Origin: Chondrosia reniformis
Lineage: Eukaryota > Porifera > Demospongiae > Chondrillida > Chondrillidae
DNA length: 64,000 nucleotides
Direction: 5' to 3'
Assembly (NCBI GenBank): GCA_947172415.1
Contig: OX359197.1
Coordinates: 2,790,001 to 2,854,000 of the forward strand
The translations under genes were made by a program, and so were the position numbers. The notes under the pieces were generated by a model that was not told the origin of the DNA, made no database searches, and saw nothing but the letters and a program-made list of their open reading frames with translations. Positions 11,731 to 22,779 of this stretch are shown in pieces. Numbering within the stretch: position 1 is the first letter of the stretch; each line of letters begins with the position of its first letter.

Positions 11731-12774
11731 GCTGTACTAAGTCTCTAATTAATATCAAATGAAAGTATCAATATTATATTAATTCCAAACTAGGACATAT
11801 GCTAACATTTACACTTATAGTTTTTACCTGATCACGTGTTACAGCAACCATAACTCTTAGGAATGTATCCACAATCTATATATATATATACATACATACA
11901 TGTAGCTTATAGTGTATAAAAAACAAATGAATAAAATGTTAGTCTAATGATATGCTTAAGCTCACTGAGTCAGTTAGCCATGTTTTTGGTCTTAGGCTAT
12001 CAAAATCCTCACAAAACAAAGAGCCATGCCCTCCATCAATTCTGGGAATCTTATTACTCCTTGCCTTTTTCAGAAACTTTTTCACCTTTGCATATACATG
12101 TGGAAACATCATTTATGATACATGCATAAAAATAGGTCCATATACTTAGTTAGGGCTTACTATAGTGTGACACTTTGTATAACTTACTATGTTCTCTTGT
12201 GTTTGTGTCAGAATCCACCAATTATCAACACTAAGATTACCCCATGGATTTGGGATAACCGTCTTCCGGGTTACAATCCGTATCATCTGTGATGATGTTG
12301 ATGTAAGTCTGTTAATTTGTGCATACGTGACCATGTCTGTCATATAATAGATGTGAACAAGAATGTAACAATTTAAAGAGTTATACCTCTTGTGTTTTGC
12401 AAATTTTGTGGGTCAACTTGATTACATCAGGCTGCAGTGCATTATTTTTGAATCCATTCTCTGCAAGCATGCAGATAATTAATACATACATAATTGTACT
12501 CAAAGATTAACATGTATATAGGCATGATATACCTATAGTGACATTCTCACTAGCAGCAGTTATAGGCATGTTGCCAGGCACTTCAATTCCCCCTTTAAAA
12601 TCTTCATGATAACTGCATGTAATAGAGATATATTATACATAGTATGCAGGTGTTAACTGCAACTTCACAAAGGAAACATGCATGTTCTATTACTCATTAT
12701 AAGGAAGTAATTAATAGTAAATGTTGTAAGTGTTAAGAAATCACATTCATATATAAATGTACATACTTTGCTTT

Positions 12775-15700
12775 AACTTTTTGGAGCTTAAACTTGGCTT
12801 GTTTTTTTGATAGCTTGGTAATTGTGTCAATTTTTGTGGATTGTTTATTCTTTCTGACTCCTAAATGTCATTAATATATAGGTATTAAAATACATAATAG
12901 AACCTAATACCAGATTTACATACCTTTAAGGTAAGCTTCTTTTGCTTTTCTCAATAGTCTGATTGCCTTACTCACTTGGTGGGTCAGTGGTAGCTGCCGT
13001 TTCACCAATGCTTTTTTCTGTGGTCTTCCAACTTGGCGAACTACCTTTAGCAATGGTTCATCAAGTCTGCTTCTCTTACTCCTAGCTCCCTTTATTGCAT
13101 ATAATGCAGATATATGTGGAATGCATATAGGGTTGTAATGATACATGCATACATTCAGAGCTGAATGTTTTAGTGGTGCTTTCCGTTTTGTTCCACACAA
13201 TATAGGAATACCACCATTGTCATCCTCAGCAAACTTGGTAAGGTTATTGTAAACTGTACCAGCTGCTTTTGCTGCCTGCTGCAGATCATTTAGGTTAGCG
13301 TTGTAATATAGCACTGAAATACACTTCTGCAGTATGTCGTGTAGCTGCCTTTGAGCCATTTTTACTTGACGTGCTGAAGTGTATTTTAGGGGCAGTGACT
13401 CTGATTTGTTGTCTTGGGTGATGCTTTCTTGATGGCCATGTTCACAGTCATTAGTAGAGTAGCTGATGCTGTCATTAGTGTTGAGCACAAGGTAGCATGA
13501 TCTTATAACAGAATCAGGTAAATTATACCAGTTCCATTTAGGAAATTTTGAAAAAACCGCAAACATATGCTTGCAGGGAATTAGACTCTTTGTAAAGTAG
13601 TAGCAGCTACATTTACCTATATTGGTAGATATTAAGTTTATAATCCAAATAACTCTAGATCTGACCATGGACATGGAATGTTTTATCTTACCTTCTGGAA
13701 TATTTATAGTGTTGTATTTGTCATTGGTATATGCTAAAGCCTTTAGAATACTCAGTATTCCTGCCTTGTCCTTTGCGTTTACTCCATTTGAGCCCTTGTT
13801 AACCCATCTAACCATTGCTTGGGCGCGATGAAAGTCACAGATAAACCTAAAAAATTATACATATGCATGTACAACCTATGTAACTGTGAGTAAACCTTAA
13901 AGTTTGAGATCAATCTATCTATCTATCTATATATATATATAGCTGCAGCTATTCATAAATAACCTTATACAAGAGGGAATATCTCAGCTATGGCTTCCAG
14001 TTCAACATAGCTTTTATCTGTCATGAATTATTTTGGTTGCCAACTAGGGTTACAAGTGCTGAGGATTTTTAAACCCTCAGCTATGAGAAAGCTTGTCTCA
14101 AACTGTGGTATAATTGTTCCCACTACATGCCCTAATCCAAGGGCTGATTTAACGACCAGAAAGAAACATGGAAATCCATATTTATTAGTCCTGTATGTAA
14201 AGAGGTGTACATATAGTAGGATGGATTTTGATTACTTGTGAACTATATAGAGCATGCATAGTCCACCTCTAAATGGCATCCATACAAGTTATTGTATTCC
14301 CAAACTCAACCATCCACTTCTGTTGTTGTGGTGTTTGAATGACTAGTAAGAACGGTGTACTAGTACTTGCTGCAGCCTCAATCTCTTTGTGGAAACTATC
14401 GTCCTGTAACATTCTCACAGCTCGTGAGATGTCATCCAGGATATTTTCACTAAATTAATTTATTGTAAATGAAAAACTTAAAATGTATAATATATTGTAC
14501 ATTTACCCATTCAAGGACCCCTCATTGTTGGTTTGCAGTGTTACCATCTGCTCATTACTGGAAAATCTGCATGTTCAACATGAATTACCGTTTACCCATT
14601 AAATTTGAAAAAATCATCATGGTATTACAAGTGTTATTGTATATTTTTATAGTGTGTGTATATATCAAGTATGTATACATGGCTATATATGTATACACAT
14701 GCATAAATGTATAGATATGGATTGCATATATAACACCTACTCATCTGCTTTGTCAATTTCTTTTGATTTATACTTCTGGAAGTGATACTTAAGGTGTTTT
14801 GCCTTACCCAGAAAACTAAGCACCACATCCTATAGACACATTGTATATATAGAAAAGCTGTGTATTGAAGCATGTGTTCATGATATGAACCTGATCAAAT
14901 AAGGAGTTCCTCTGTTTTAAGATAGCCCCTTGCACTAAGTTCTGAATGTCCCGTTTAGTTGGGTAGTAGCTACGGTTAAACTGGTTAGGGTACTCTGATA
15001 TAATACCCTCTCGAAGATGTTGTGGTATAAGCTCACTCTGTATCCAATCTTCTAATACTAGTTTTAGTGTTAACTGGTTTATATGAATTTCAGTTACCAA
15101 TAGATTCACTCTTTCCTCAACTTCTGTCAAAGGTCGAAAACATAACATGTCAGCCGTTGATGTACTCTCATGTCCTGTATGGACCTGAAAAAGATAACTA
15201 TTACACTCCTGTATATTTGCATATTACAATATGACAAATAGTCACCTCTGGTAGAGGAAGAGTCACTTCTAGAAGTTGTTCCTCATCTGTTTCTAGCAAT
15301 CTACATCTAATCTTAGCTGTGCAACCACACTTTCTTGATCCAGGAGCATTTCGACGTGACAGTGGGTCACTAACTTCCTTTTTTAAGCGTGGCTGGCCCC
15401 CACGATGACAGTTCAAAACAAGATACCACTTGCAATTATACCTTTTAATTATTTAGAAAAAAAATTATTTATGAAATGATTTGAAAACAAAATGGAAATG
15501 GAACGGGGTACAATATGTATAAAGAATAGTGCATGTAGTTCCTCACTGCTTAATCTTTTTGCCTATCTTAATGATACCCGCTTTTGTAGTCCCTTTTCTG
15601 TCGCTGTTGCCTCTTGTTGCAACATAATTTCCACTAGTTTGCAGAGAGTAGGAACGTATCCAATCAAACCATTTGTCCTCTGAATATTCATAAAGGAAAC

Positions 15701-15900
15701 CAGTAATGAAGGCTGGCTTCCCGTCTTTGTCAGAAATATGGGACAAGCTAGCCAACTTGCTGCAGCATTTTGGTAATTGATTGCATGTGAGATTCTGTGT
15801 TTCAGAATTTTCAGCCTTGTGCTTAATCGTAACTCTGCACTTAACTACAGATAAACCTGCTGTGTTACACTCTTCACAGGGCAGACAACGGGGCTATGTA
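12775..15900 (-). pseudogene. MULE transposase with SWIM finger, multi-exon
   Basis: Minus-strand exons can be followed from about 15900. A Cys cluster (CLPCEEC...) leads into DKWFDWIRSYS. Next comes a GCM/FAR1-like zinc segment (QPRLKKEVSDP, SRKCGCTAKIRC) and HESTSTADMLCFRPLTEVEE. At about 15000-14960 lies NRSYYPTKRDIQNLV. The DDE core begins with CMDA near 14275 and continues GFPCFFLVVKSALGLGHVVG, then MTDKSYVELEAIAEIFP near 13990 and CDFHRAQAMVRWVNK at 13830. A long exon (12916-13850) holds the SWIM zinc finger, CSCYYFTKSLIPCKHMF, and a basic tail. A TAA stop replaces one codon just before MTDKS, so this copy looks inactive. The domain order is that of MULE transposases, which cut and paste the element through its TIRs. 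Confidence 0.75.
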
Positions 15901-16124
15901 CCAACTTTGCATATGTTATATCTTTCTTTTATTCTCACCACAGAGGCTAAAATTCTGCCAGAACAGATATATGGATTCCCGCCAAGATGTCCTAAAGGTC
16001 AAAGCCTTTATCAGTAGATACAGATATCCTGTCTTTCCTAGTTGGAATTCATGATTGAAAATGCTAACTTATAATTGTTATAGGGTATAGGTAATAACCC
16101 TTATAACAATATTCATCCCTAACC

Positions 16125-16212
16125 ATTACAACGATATTCATATTTTATAATGATATTCATTTATATCGAAACAAAACAGGAAGCGGCATCCCTGCTGTAC
16201 CTAGTAAGACCC
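16125..16212 (-). repeat. MULE right TIR
   Basis: Inverted match of 10688-10775, ending GTACCTAGTAAGACCC at 16212. Confidence 0.8.
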
Positions 16213-16257
16213 CCTTGCAGCAGGTAGTGCTACTTCTCATAACTAGGTATTAAACGA

Positions 16258-16932
16258 GGATCACCAACGATATACGGAAGGAGCATCCATTTGCAATAAT
16301 GACGTCACCAATCAACTCAACATCGCATGACGATTCCAAGTGTCGATGGCGCTTATCTCCTTTCTCGTATACGGCTTTGACGGAAGCTTATTCTCTAGTT
16401 TCCTAGGCAGTTTTGTAGCGATAAAGAGATTCATCCGTTGTTTTTGAAGTAGAGATTCACCTGTAAGTCTTCGTAGGAGATTCACCCATAAGTTTTCCTG
16501 TTTGTCAAGATTCACCCGTGAGTTTTACTCCTCGTTGACAAATCCACTTTCAAGTTTGATCCCTGTTCATGAACTTTCCAACCTCAATATTACTTTGATT
16601 GTTTGTAAACAATATGTAATTATTATTGCACTTTTTGTTGGGTGTACCTAGCCACTGTCATTAGTACTGTATCTTATCAGACATTAAAGTGTATACTGAC
16701 TGTTATTACTGTTAGTCATCTAATGTGACCATCATAATTGATCGGTAGGGACTAGACAAGGTTACTCTATGTGGCCACTTTCACCTGCCTGTCAATTGCG
16801 ATGGTGGCACAAGTGACATCGTCAGCTTTAGCTAGCATCTTAATATCTCTTTGCATTCCTTTATTTAATGTACATTATTGAAACATCATTATTGCAAATG
16901 GATGCTCCTACCGTGTATTATTGGAGATCCGA
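16258..16932. mobile_element. Non-autonomous inverted-repeat element
   Basis: About 45 bp at the left (GGATCACCAACGATATACGG, then AGGAGCATCCATTTGCAATA) recurs inverted at 16885-16930. The interior has three or four copies of a motif like AGATTCACCCGTGAGTTTT and a minus-strand open frame of 67 codons without known relatives. The right end is followed by a second copy of GGAGATCCGATTA. No target duplication is clear, so the superfamily is open. Confidence 0.6.
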
Positions 16933-16987
16933 TTAGGAGATCCGATTATTGTGTGCAGTATGGATAATTCTACGATTTGATGTTTGT

Positions 16988-17481
16988 TTAACCCTTTAAT
17001 GACCGCAAACGATATACATCATCATGATAATTATATGCAGCCGATAACCGTTGACGATATACATCGTCGTAGATAGGCGGCAGGCTTTCCCGGCAAATTA
17101 TTAGCATATGCGCGGCCAAAACAAACTCTAACAGGTGTTAAGTGGTCGTCAGACAGTTGCACTTTACGATTAGTGCACCCAGGTGGCAGGAACCTCCCCT
17201 ACATGGCGAAAAAAGCCTTCGAATTAACCGTATACGCACCGTGTGAGTGAAGAGAAGTGACCAGGCTCTGAATGCGACCGCATAGGCTTAGGGTTAGGGT
17301 TAGTGTCTGGTCTGTTCTCTTCACTTGATTCGAAAGGCTTAACTTCACGAGAATCCACTTCCTAAGTCGTAAAAACAAACTCACCTTACACGTAGCACTG
17401 ACGTACATCACGTGGCCTTCGAAAAAGTCAGTCATAAGGTATAGGGCCGCCCACGCAATAAGTTGGCACGGAAAGGGTTAA
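16988..17481. mobile_element. piggyBac-type MITE
   Basis: The element begins TTAACCCTTTAATGACC and ends with GGTCGGCA-free sequence GGCACGGAAAGGGTTAA, so it has TTAA on both sides and CCCTTT-type ends, the hallmark of piggyBac. Two subterminal ACGATATACATC motifs lie at the left. The interior is itself partly palindromic: AAGCCTTCGAATT near 17212 pairs with ATTCGAAAGGCTT near 17330, and AGTGAAGAGAA near 17247 with TTCTCTTCACT near 17318. A short TTAGGG-like run sits in the middle. No transposase is encoded. Confidence 0.75.
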
Positions 17482-17935
17482 GGCAAAAATATGGTAAACC
17501 GTTTTTTCTGTAGTTAATTTGTATAGAATCAGTGTTAACGAAGGTGTTGCAAATCTACCTAGTCTGTTGCGTTGCAACCGATTCAAACACGGACAACTTG
17601 CCTGTAACGGCACCCAAAGCGTGCACAAACTGACGGGAGCGAATTGGAATACTCGAAGTTTTGACGAAGATATTGCGATTTTCTGGAAAACAGGAATTAT
17701 TCCAGAATACAGGCGAGAATGGCGATTCGCTCCCGTAGTCCTGTGAACCCATGCTTGTAGATTATATATACCAAATTTGGTGCTTCTCAGCTTATTTATG
17801 CAGAAGTAGATAGCTTTTTTGTGGAGCTATTTGACACTTTTTGTGGTGACATTTTTTTAATTACAATATCTCGGTAACAGAGTAGCCAATCAAATTATAG
17901 TTGACACCAAATAATGCGCAATTTATAATTATTTC
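17482..17935. other. No gene recognised
   Basis: Mixed-composition spacer with two overlapping open frames on opposite strands (17519-17752). Neither resembles a known protein. Confidence 0.45.
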
Positions 17936-18118
17936 ACACAATTAGTACATACAACTAGTCCATATAAATAGTACATACCATAGTATATATAACTAGTACA
18001 TACCACTAGTTCATACAACTAGCACATACAACTAGTACCTAATACTATAACATACATATTTACCTAGTACATATAAATACTCCATACAACTAGTACATTA
18101 AACTAGAACTCCTACTAT
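17936..18118. repeat. 13-bp minisatellite, small array
   Basis: Degenerate ACTAGTACATACA units in plus orientation. It is the same unit as the large arrays at 48-62 kb, so the repeat is dispersed and not confined to one locus. Confidence 0.85.
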
Positions 18119-18141
18119 GACTATAATTAAATTCAAGTTAG

Positions 18142-18853
18142 TTGGAATTATGGTCAGGGAGATACATCACCAAGACCAATGTACCCCAAAGAAAGCCTTT
18201 AGCCCCCCTTACAACCTTAAGTGTGCGGCATGGCAACGCAGTAGGCAACTCGGCTCAAGGTGCCACTGAGACAGACAGCGAAAGTGGATTTTGGCAATGG
18301 CAGGCAAGTGTAGCCGAATTGACATTTCGGAAGTGTGTGAGAGTCAGGGCGCAACAGTCCATGGCGTGGTAGTTGGCGAGTTGTCACCTGTCAAAGACAG
18401 CCGTGGTAAAGCAGGATTGCCGTACTTTGAAGGGCAGTTGAGCGACGGTAAAAAGACAGTGAGAATGGTTTCTTTCGAGCCGAAATTGCGAAGCGATTTG
18501 GCAGGTTTAGGAAGAGCGGCGAAGGAGTGGAGCTAGTGAATTGTTGTATTAAAAGGAGTAAGATGTCTGGAGGTGAGACTCTGGAGATAGTTGCAGGCTG
18601 CAGGAGCAGTGTGAAGCCTTCAGCAAAGAAGTTTATGGTTGATGAAGAGGCAGCTGTCTTGAATGTGTCTCGGGTAGTAGACGTTAAGTGCCTGGAAGAA
18701 GTTAAGCATCTTGCTGTCAACCAGCATGTGTCAGTGAGTGGGAAAATTGCGTCCATTGAAGCTTCTGAAATGGTGCATGTTAAGGCGAGGAGTGTCACAT
18801 TGAAAAAGGAAGCCTTTGTGTTTCCTGGTGTTGGGTGCTCATCTGCTTCGGTC
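18142..18853 (+). pseudogene. RPA-like OB-fold protein relic
   Basis: A frame from 18291 codes for SRIDISEVCESQGATVHGVV, then GELSPVKDSRGKAGLPYFEG, QLSDGKKTVRMVSF. This resembles OB-fold proteins, seen in invertebrate genomes, that act like the ssDNA-binding protein RPA. The frame stops at 18536, but the next frame, from about 18527, carries on the same kind of sequence (ELVNCCIKRSK, LEIVAGCRSSVKPSAKKF, VSVSGKIASIE), so one frameshift breaks the gene. It ends against an oppositely oriented Helitron-type fragment. Some Helitrons carry RPA-like genes, which may explain the pairing. The family assignment is tentative. Confidence 0.5.
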
Positions 18854-18857
18854 TGAT

Positions 18858-19330
18858 CTGTCTCTGCTCGTCTGTTTCATTTTCCAGTCTCTCTCGTTCA
18901 TTGTCTCTCTTCTGCTGCAACCTGGCCTGCCTCTCCTCATTAGTTTCATGTGCTAGTCTCTCTTGCTGATAGTCGCTCATCTGCTGCAGCCTGGCCTCCC
19001 TCTCCTCATCAGTTTCGTGTGCTAGTCTCTCTTGCTGATAATCACTCATCTGCTGCAGTCTGGCCTGTGTCTGCGCAGCTGTTTCATTTCTCAGTCTCTC
19101 CCGCCGGAGTGCACTCTTGTGCCATAGTGCAGTATCTCCCTCTACGCTGGGTAGAGCAGTGCGCCGAGCCCTGTCTCACTGTCGCTGCCGCTGCATCCAT
19201 TCTCTCTCTGTTCATCAGTCTCCGCTGCGCACCGGTCCCTGTCTCGTTCTCTACTCAGCCGGAGTCGTTCCTGCTTATCATCTAGCGAGTCGGAATGACC
19301 GAATGCGATATGATGCTCTGCGGGATTCAT
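18858..19330 (-). pseudogene. Helitron-type N-terminal Arg/Glu repeat region
   Basis: On the minus strand, from a Met at 19330, the protein shows KQERLRLSRERDRDRCAAET. After a frameshift come three repeats of about 24 residues built on QQMSDYQQERLAHETDEERE. Such ETEEQREARLQ repeats are typical of the N-terminus of Helitron helicase-like proteins and PIF1-associated ORFs in invertebrates. No Rep or helicase domain follows, so this is an isolated fragment. At DNA level it is a tandem repeat of about 72 bp (18895-19060). Confidence 0.5.
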
Positions 19331-19339
19331 GCTAGCTCG

Positions 19340-20431
19340 CTAGTCAGGCAATCTCATGGCTCTTCACACAATGTAGGCTAGTGACGGTAGCTACAGCAAC
19401 TGAAACGTGTGAAGCTGAAGGAGCTGCGTGGTTAATCAACACAGTGTGCCTGCCTATTGTGCTTTATGTTAGAACTTTTCGGCATGACGTACGGCACATA
19501 TATATATATATACACGCACATACAGACAGCGGAAGCGTACTCATTGTAAGCGTAGGGCTCGCTCTGTCTCGCCCCAATAACACTACCTCACACGTATAAA
19601 TCCTAAGCTCCAGTGTACTTCGTAAAATGCTATAAAATGCAGCTCATAAAATGGCCTCCCAAGTCTTCCGAACACTTTTGTTTATCGATGCGAAAGTGGA
19701 AGGTCACCTAGTCCCGATTTAAAAGTAAATAACAGATGAGTCCGTAATGTATGATAGTGACAGCTTTATTTTTAAGACTTTAACAGTCGATATAGCGATC
19801 ATTAACTACTGACTTTGATCCATTAAGTTTGAGTCAGTCGAACTGAATCATGCCAGTAAACATAGGCCAGCCTAATAGTATCTCAAGGCTAGACCTGATA
19901 TGACTGAGTAACCACATTTAAATTAATTTGAGTATTGACGTGCCAATTAATTAGGCCTGCATTCTGAATTAACTTTGTGTCTAAGTCATATTACCTATTT
20001 CTTTTAATGAACTGAAGTTTGAAATCCACAATGGACTACTTGTGTTCATAGAGGAAGAAGGTCTGCATAATTATAGGGATTGCCATTTGCGCTTTGCATG
20101 GTGATGACTTACAGCGAGTGTACTACTTTGACACAACAAATGTACCTTATTGAGAGACAGGCTAAGTTGATTGCGCATGCTATATATAGGGAGTATTTGA
20201 GCTTTAGGCCAGATCTACAAAATTTGTATATACTGTTGTGCTCCTATACATTCTGCAAAGTGGTAATATATATACATGGTTATATGCATGAACTACAATT
20301 TCATTCAACAAATATATTCAGTTAACTGCATGTTCTGTCATCCAAGCAAGTTAGAAGAAAATATTCCAATGAAATACAGAAATATAGGGTATAGGATGGT
20401 AAAAAAATGGATTCAGGTTGGTGCTTAGGAC
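19340..20431. other. No gene recognised
   Basis: Spacer with a short TA microsatellite near 19500 and some ORFs of 70-80 codons without family resemblance. It ends at the satellite array. Confidence 0.5.
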
Positions 20432-21600
20432 ATATTTCAATTCGGAATCAAATCAAACTTTACAACAAGTTAGCTTGCTCCTCAGGTAACCAACATGCAA
20501 AGAATTATAAGATTCCAAAAGCTTATTGCTTAGCAGTGGTCCATGGGGCTTAATTGTGGTCATTAGTGTAAAGGACACATTTCAATTCGGATGCAAGTTA
20601 AACTTTACACCTAGTTAGCTTGCACCTCTAGTAACTAACATGTAAAAAATTACAAGATTCCGATAGCTTACTGCTTAGCAGTGGTCCATGGGGCTTAATT
20701 GTGGTCGTTAATGTAAAGGACACATTTCAATTCGGATGCAAGTTAAACTTTACAACTAGTTAGCTTGCACCTCTAGTAACTAACATGCAAAAATTACAAG
20801 ATTCTGATAGCTTAATGCTTAGCAGTGGTCCATGGGGCTTAATTGTGGTCGTTAGTGCCAAGGACATATTTCAATTCGGATACAAGTCAAACTTTACAAC
20901 AAGTTAGCTTACACCTGTATATGGTAACTAACATGCGAAGAATTATAAGATTCCGATAGCTTACTGCTGAGCAGTGGTCCGTGGGGCTTAATTTTGGTCA
21001 TTAGTGCCAATGACATATTTCAATTCGGATGCAAGTCAAACTTTATAATAAGTTAGCTTGCACCTCTGGTAACTAACATGCAAAGAATTACAAGATTCCG
21101 ATAGCTTACTGCTTAGCAGTGGTCCATGGGCTTAATTTTGGCCGTTAGCTATAGTGTAAAGACACATTTCAATTCGGATGCAAGTCAAACTTTACAATTT
21201 AGCTTGCACCTCTAGTAAGTAACATGCAAAGAATTACAAGATTCCGATAGCTCACTGCTTAGCAGTGGTCCATGGGACTTAATTGTGGTCGTTAGTGCAA
21301 AGGACATATTTCAATTCGGATACAAGTCAAACTTTACAACAAGTTAGCTTACACCTCTAGTAACTAAATGCAAAGAATTACAAGATTCTGATAGCTCACT
21401 GCTTAGCAGTGGTCCGTGGGGCTTAATTGTAGTCGTTAGTGTAAAGGACATATTTCAATTCGGATGCTAGTCAAACTTTACAAGTTAGCTTGCACCTCTG
21501 GTAACCAACATGCAAAAATTACAAGATTCCCATAGCTTACTGCTGAGCATTGGTCTGTGGGGCTTAATTTTAGAATAAGTTGTCTTGAAGGACTCATTTC
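20432..21600. repeat. 145-bp satellite, eight units
   Basis: The motif TTCAATTCGG starts at 20436, 20581, 20726, 20870, 21019, 21168, 21310 and 21454, and a decayed ninth near 21598, giving a period of 142-149 bp. Each unit also carries GTTAGCTTGCACCTCT, CTAACATGCAAAGAATTACA, AGCAGTGGTCCATGGGGCTT and GTGGTCGTTAGTG. Units differ by a few percent, so the array is moderately old. No open frame runs through it. Confidence 0.95.
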
Positions 21601-22410
21601 AATTAAATTATGTTTTTGAGTTGTTGCTAGGTGACATTTAGATGTACCACAAATATTAATGTTGAATTGTCACCTGAAATGACCTCAATGCTTCCCCAAA
21701 AATCATGAACAACAGATGCAATACACCTGGTAAACTAAAAATGTTTTGAGATTTTGCAGAGCTGCTAAGTTACATTAGTGAGGATACTGGAGATTCGACT
21801 GTACCCATATATTTAAAGTCACTGGGATGACGGGCGGCCATATTTATCAATTTGTGACGTCAGCAAAAAATGGAGGCTAGATCATCGGAGCAGAACAAAA
21901 TGTTGCAGGAAGACCAGAGTGCGGCTACATTAGGATTAGCACACCTGCTCTGCTGTAACTCAGACTTTTATCTAAGGCTGTTAATGTTCATCTCGGGTGG
22001 TTCACATAAATATATTTAAATTTATTTAAATTTTGTACACCCATCCAGCTCTATTGAAGTTTGCTGGAGATTGAGCTTGGTATGCGTGTGAGATGGAGGT
22101 GTAGCAGAAATGCGTGTGACAAATGCCTAATGCGTGTGTTTTGGCAGGTCTGGCTTTGGGCATGCAGGTATTTAAGGAGTTCAGCTAAATCTCTTCTGTA
22201 TGCATAATAGTTCAATGTAAAAGATAACTAGACTAATTCTGCCAAAGAAAAGATCTGCAGATAGGTAGGTTTGGAAGATATTCTCCATCTCTAAAGCTGT
22301 ATATATGCCAATCCTTATACATTTATCTCAATTGTATACAATAGTACAGTTGCAGCCCCTGCAATTGATGATGGACCAAAGTGTCTAAAATTCAAGCCTG
22401 AAAAACGTGT
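21601..22410. other. No gene recognised
   Basis: About 800 bp between the satellite and the palindrome. I see no open frame of note and no terminal repeat that would bound the genes to the right. Confidence 0.5.
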
Positions 22411-22740
22411 TAAATATGATCAGAAATAATCACTGGAACATATTATGCCATACCAGCCAAGTGACCGAAGTCTGATCTTGGCTGGGGGACCGAAGTCCTA
22501 TTAAGTTGGCAACCAGTGATCGCCTCCCAGTCATCCAAAGATGGAAAAAATTCATCTAAGAACCACAGACAGCTGTTTCGCCCTCATTTGGGCTCATCAG
22601 TGTTTTTCCATCTTTGGATGACTGGGAGGAGATCACTGGTTGCCAACTTAAAAGGACTTCGGTCCCCCAGCCAAGATCAGACTTCGGTCACTTGGCTGGT
22701 ATGGCGTAATATGTTCCAGTGATTATTTCTGATCATTTTA
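22411..22740. repeat. 330-bp near-perfect palindrome
   Basis: The left arm, 22411-22550, and the right arm, 22603-22740, are reverse complements apart from a few mismatches and a one-base indel. The arms include GATCAGAAATAATCACTGGA, GCCAAGTGACCGAAGT, GGGGGACCGAAGTCC and CAGTCATCCAAAGATGGAAA. The 52-bp spacer contains the hammerhead core. Either transcript would fold into a hairpin of about 135 bp. It may be a head-to-head dimer of a short ribozyme-bearing retroelement. It lies just before the plus-strand OTU/Ulp1 gene. Confidence 0.95.
22566..22602 (-). ncRNA. Hammerhead ribozyme core
   Basis: Read on the minus strand: CTGATGAG (complement of 22593-22600), stem II CCC/GGG with loop AAATGA, then CGAAACAGCTGTC. 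All invariant hammerhead core bases are present and stem II is closed by a G-C pair. Helix III is the self-complementary ACAGCTGT, so it would work best as a dimer, as described for Penelope-type hammerheads. Helix I pairs ACA with TGT and is extended after an internal loop by the palindrome arms (GATGGAAAAA with its complement). The expected cut follows GTC, at the complement of 22568. Confidence 0.8.
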
Positions 22741-22779
22741 GCCTTTGCACCGGCTTAGTGCAAATAACTCCCCTTTGTC

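Larger units (their letters stand above)
10688..16212 (-). mobile_element. MULE DNA transposon with TIRs
   Basis: Terminal inverted repeats of about 80 bp face each other. The left begins GGGTCTTACTAGGTAC at 10688; the right ends with its complement at 16212. Both then share GGATGCCGCTTCCTGT and ATAAATGAATATCATT. Everything coding inside (transposase pieces and a Ulp1-like protease) lies on the minus strand. No clean 8-10 bp target duplication is visible: the flanks differ, so one end may be changed. Length is about 5.5 kb. Confidence 0.8.

Noticed and set aside
20432..21600. Regular repeats as a CRISPR array
   Set aside because: Units are about 145 bp and similar along their whole length, with no short repeat plus unique spacer pattern, and the window is eukaryotic.
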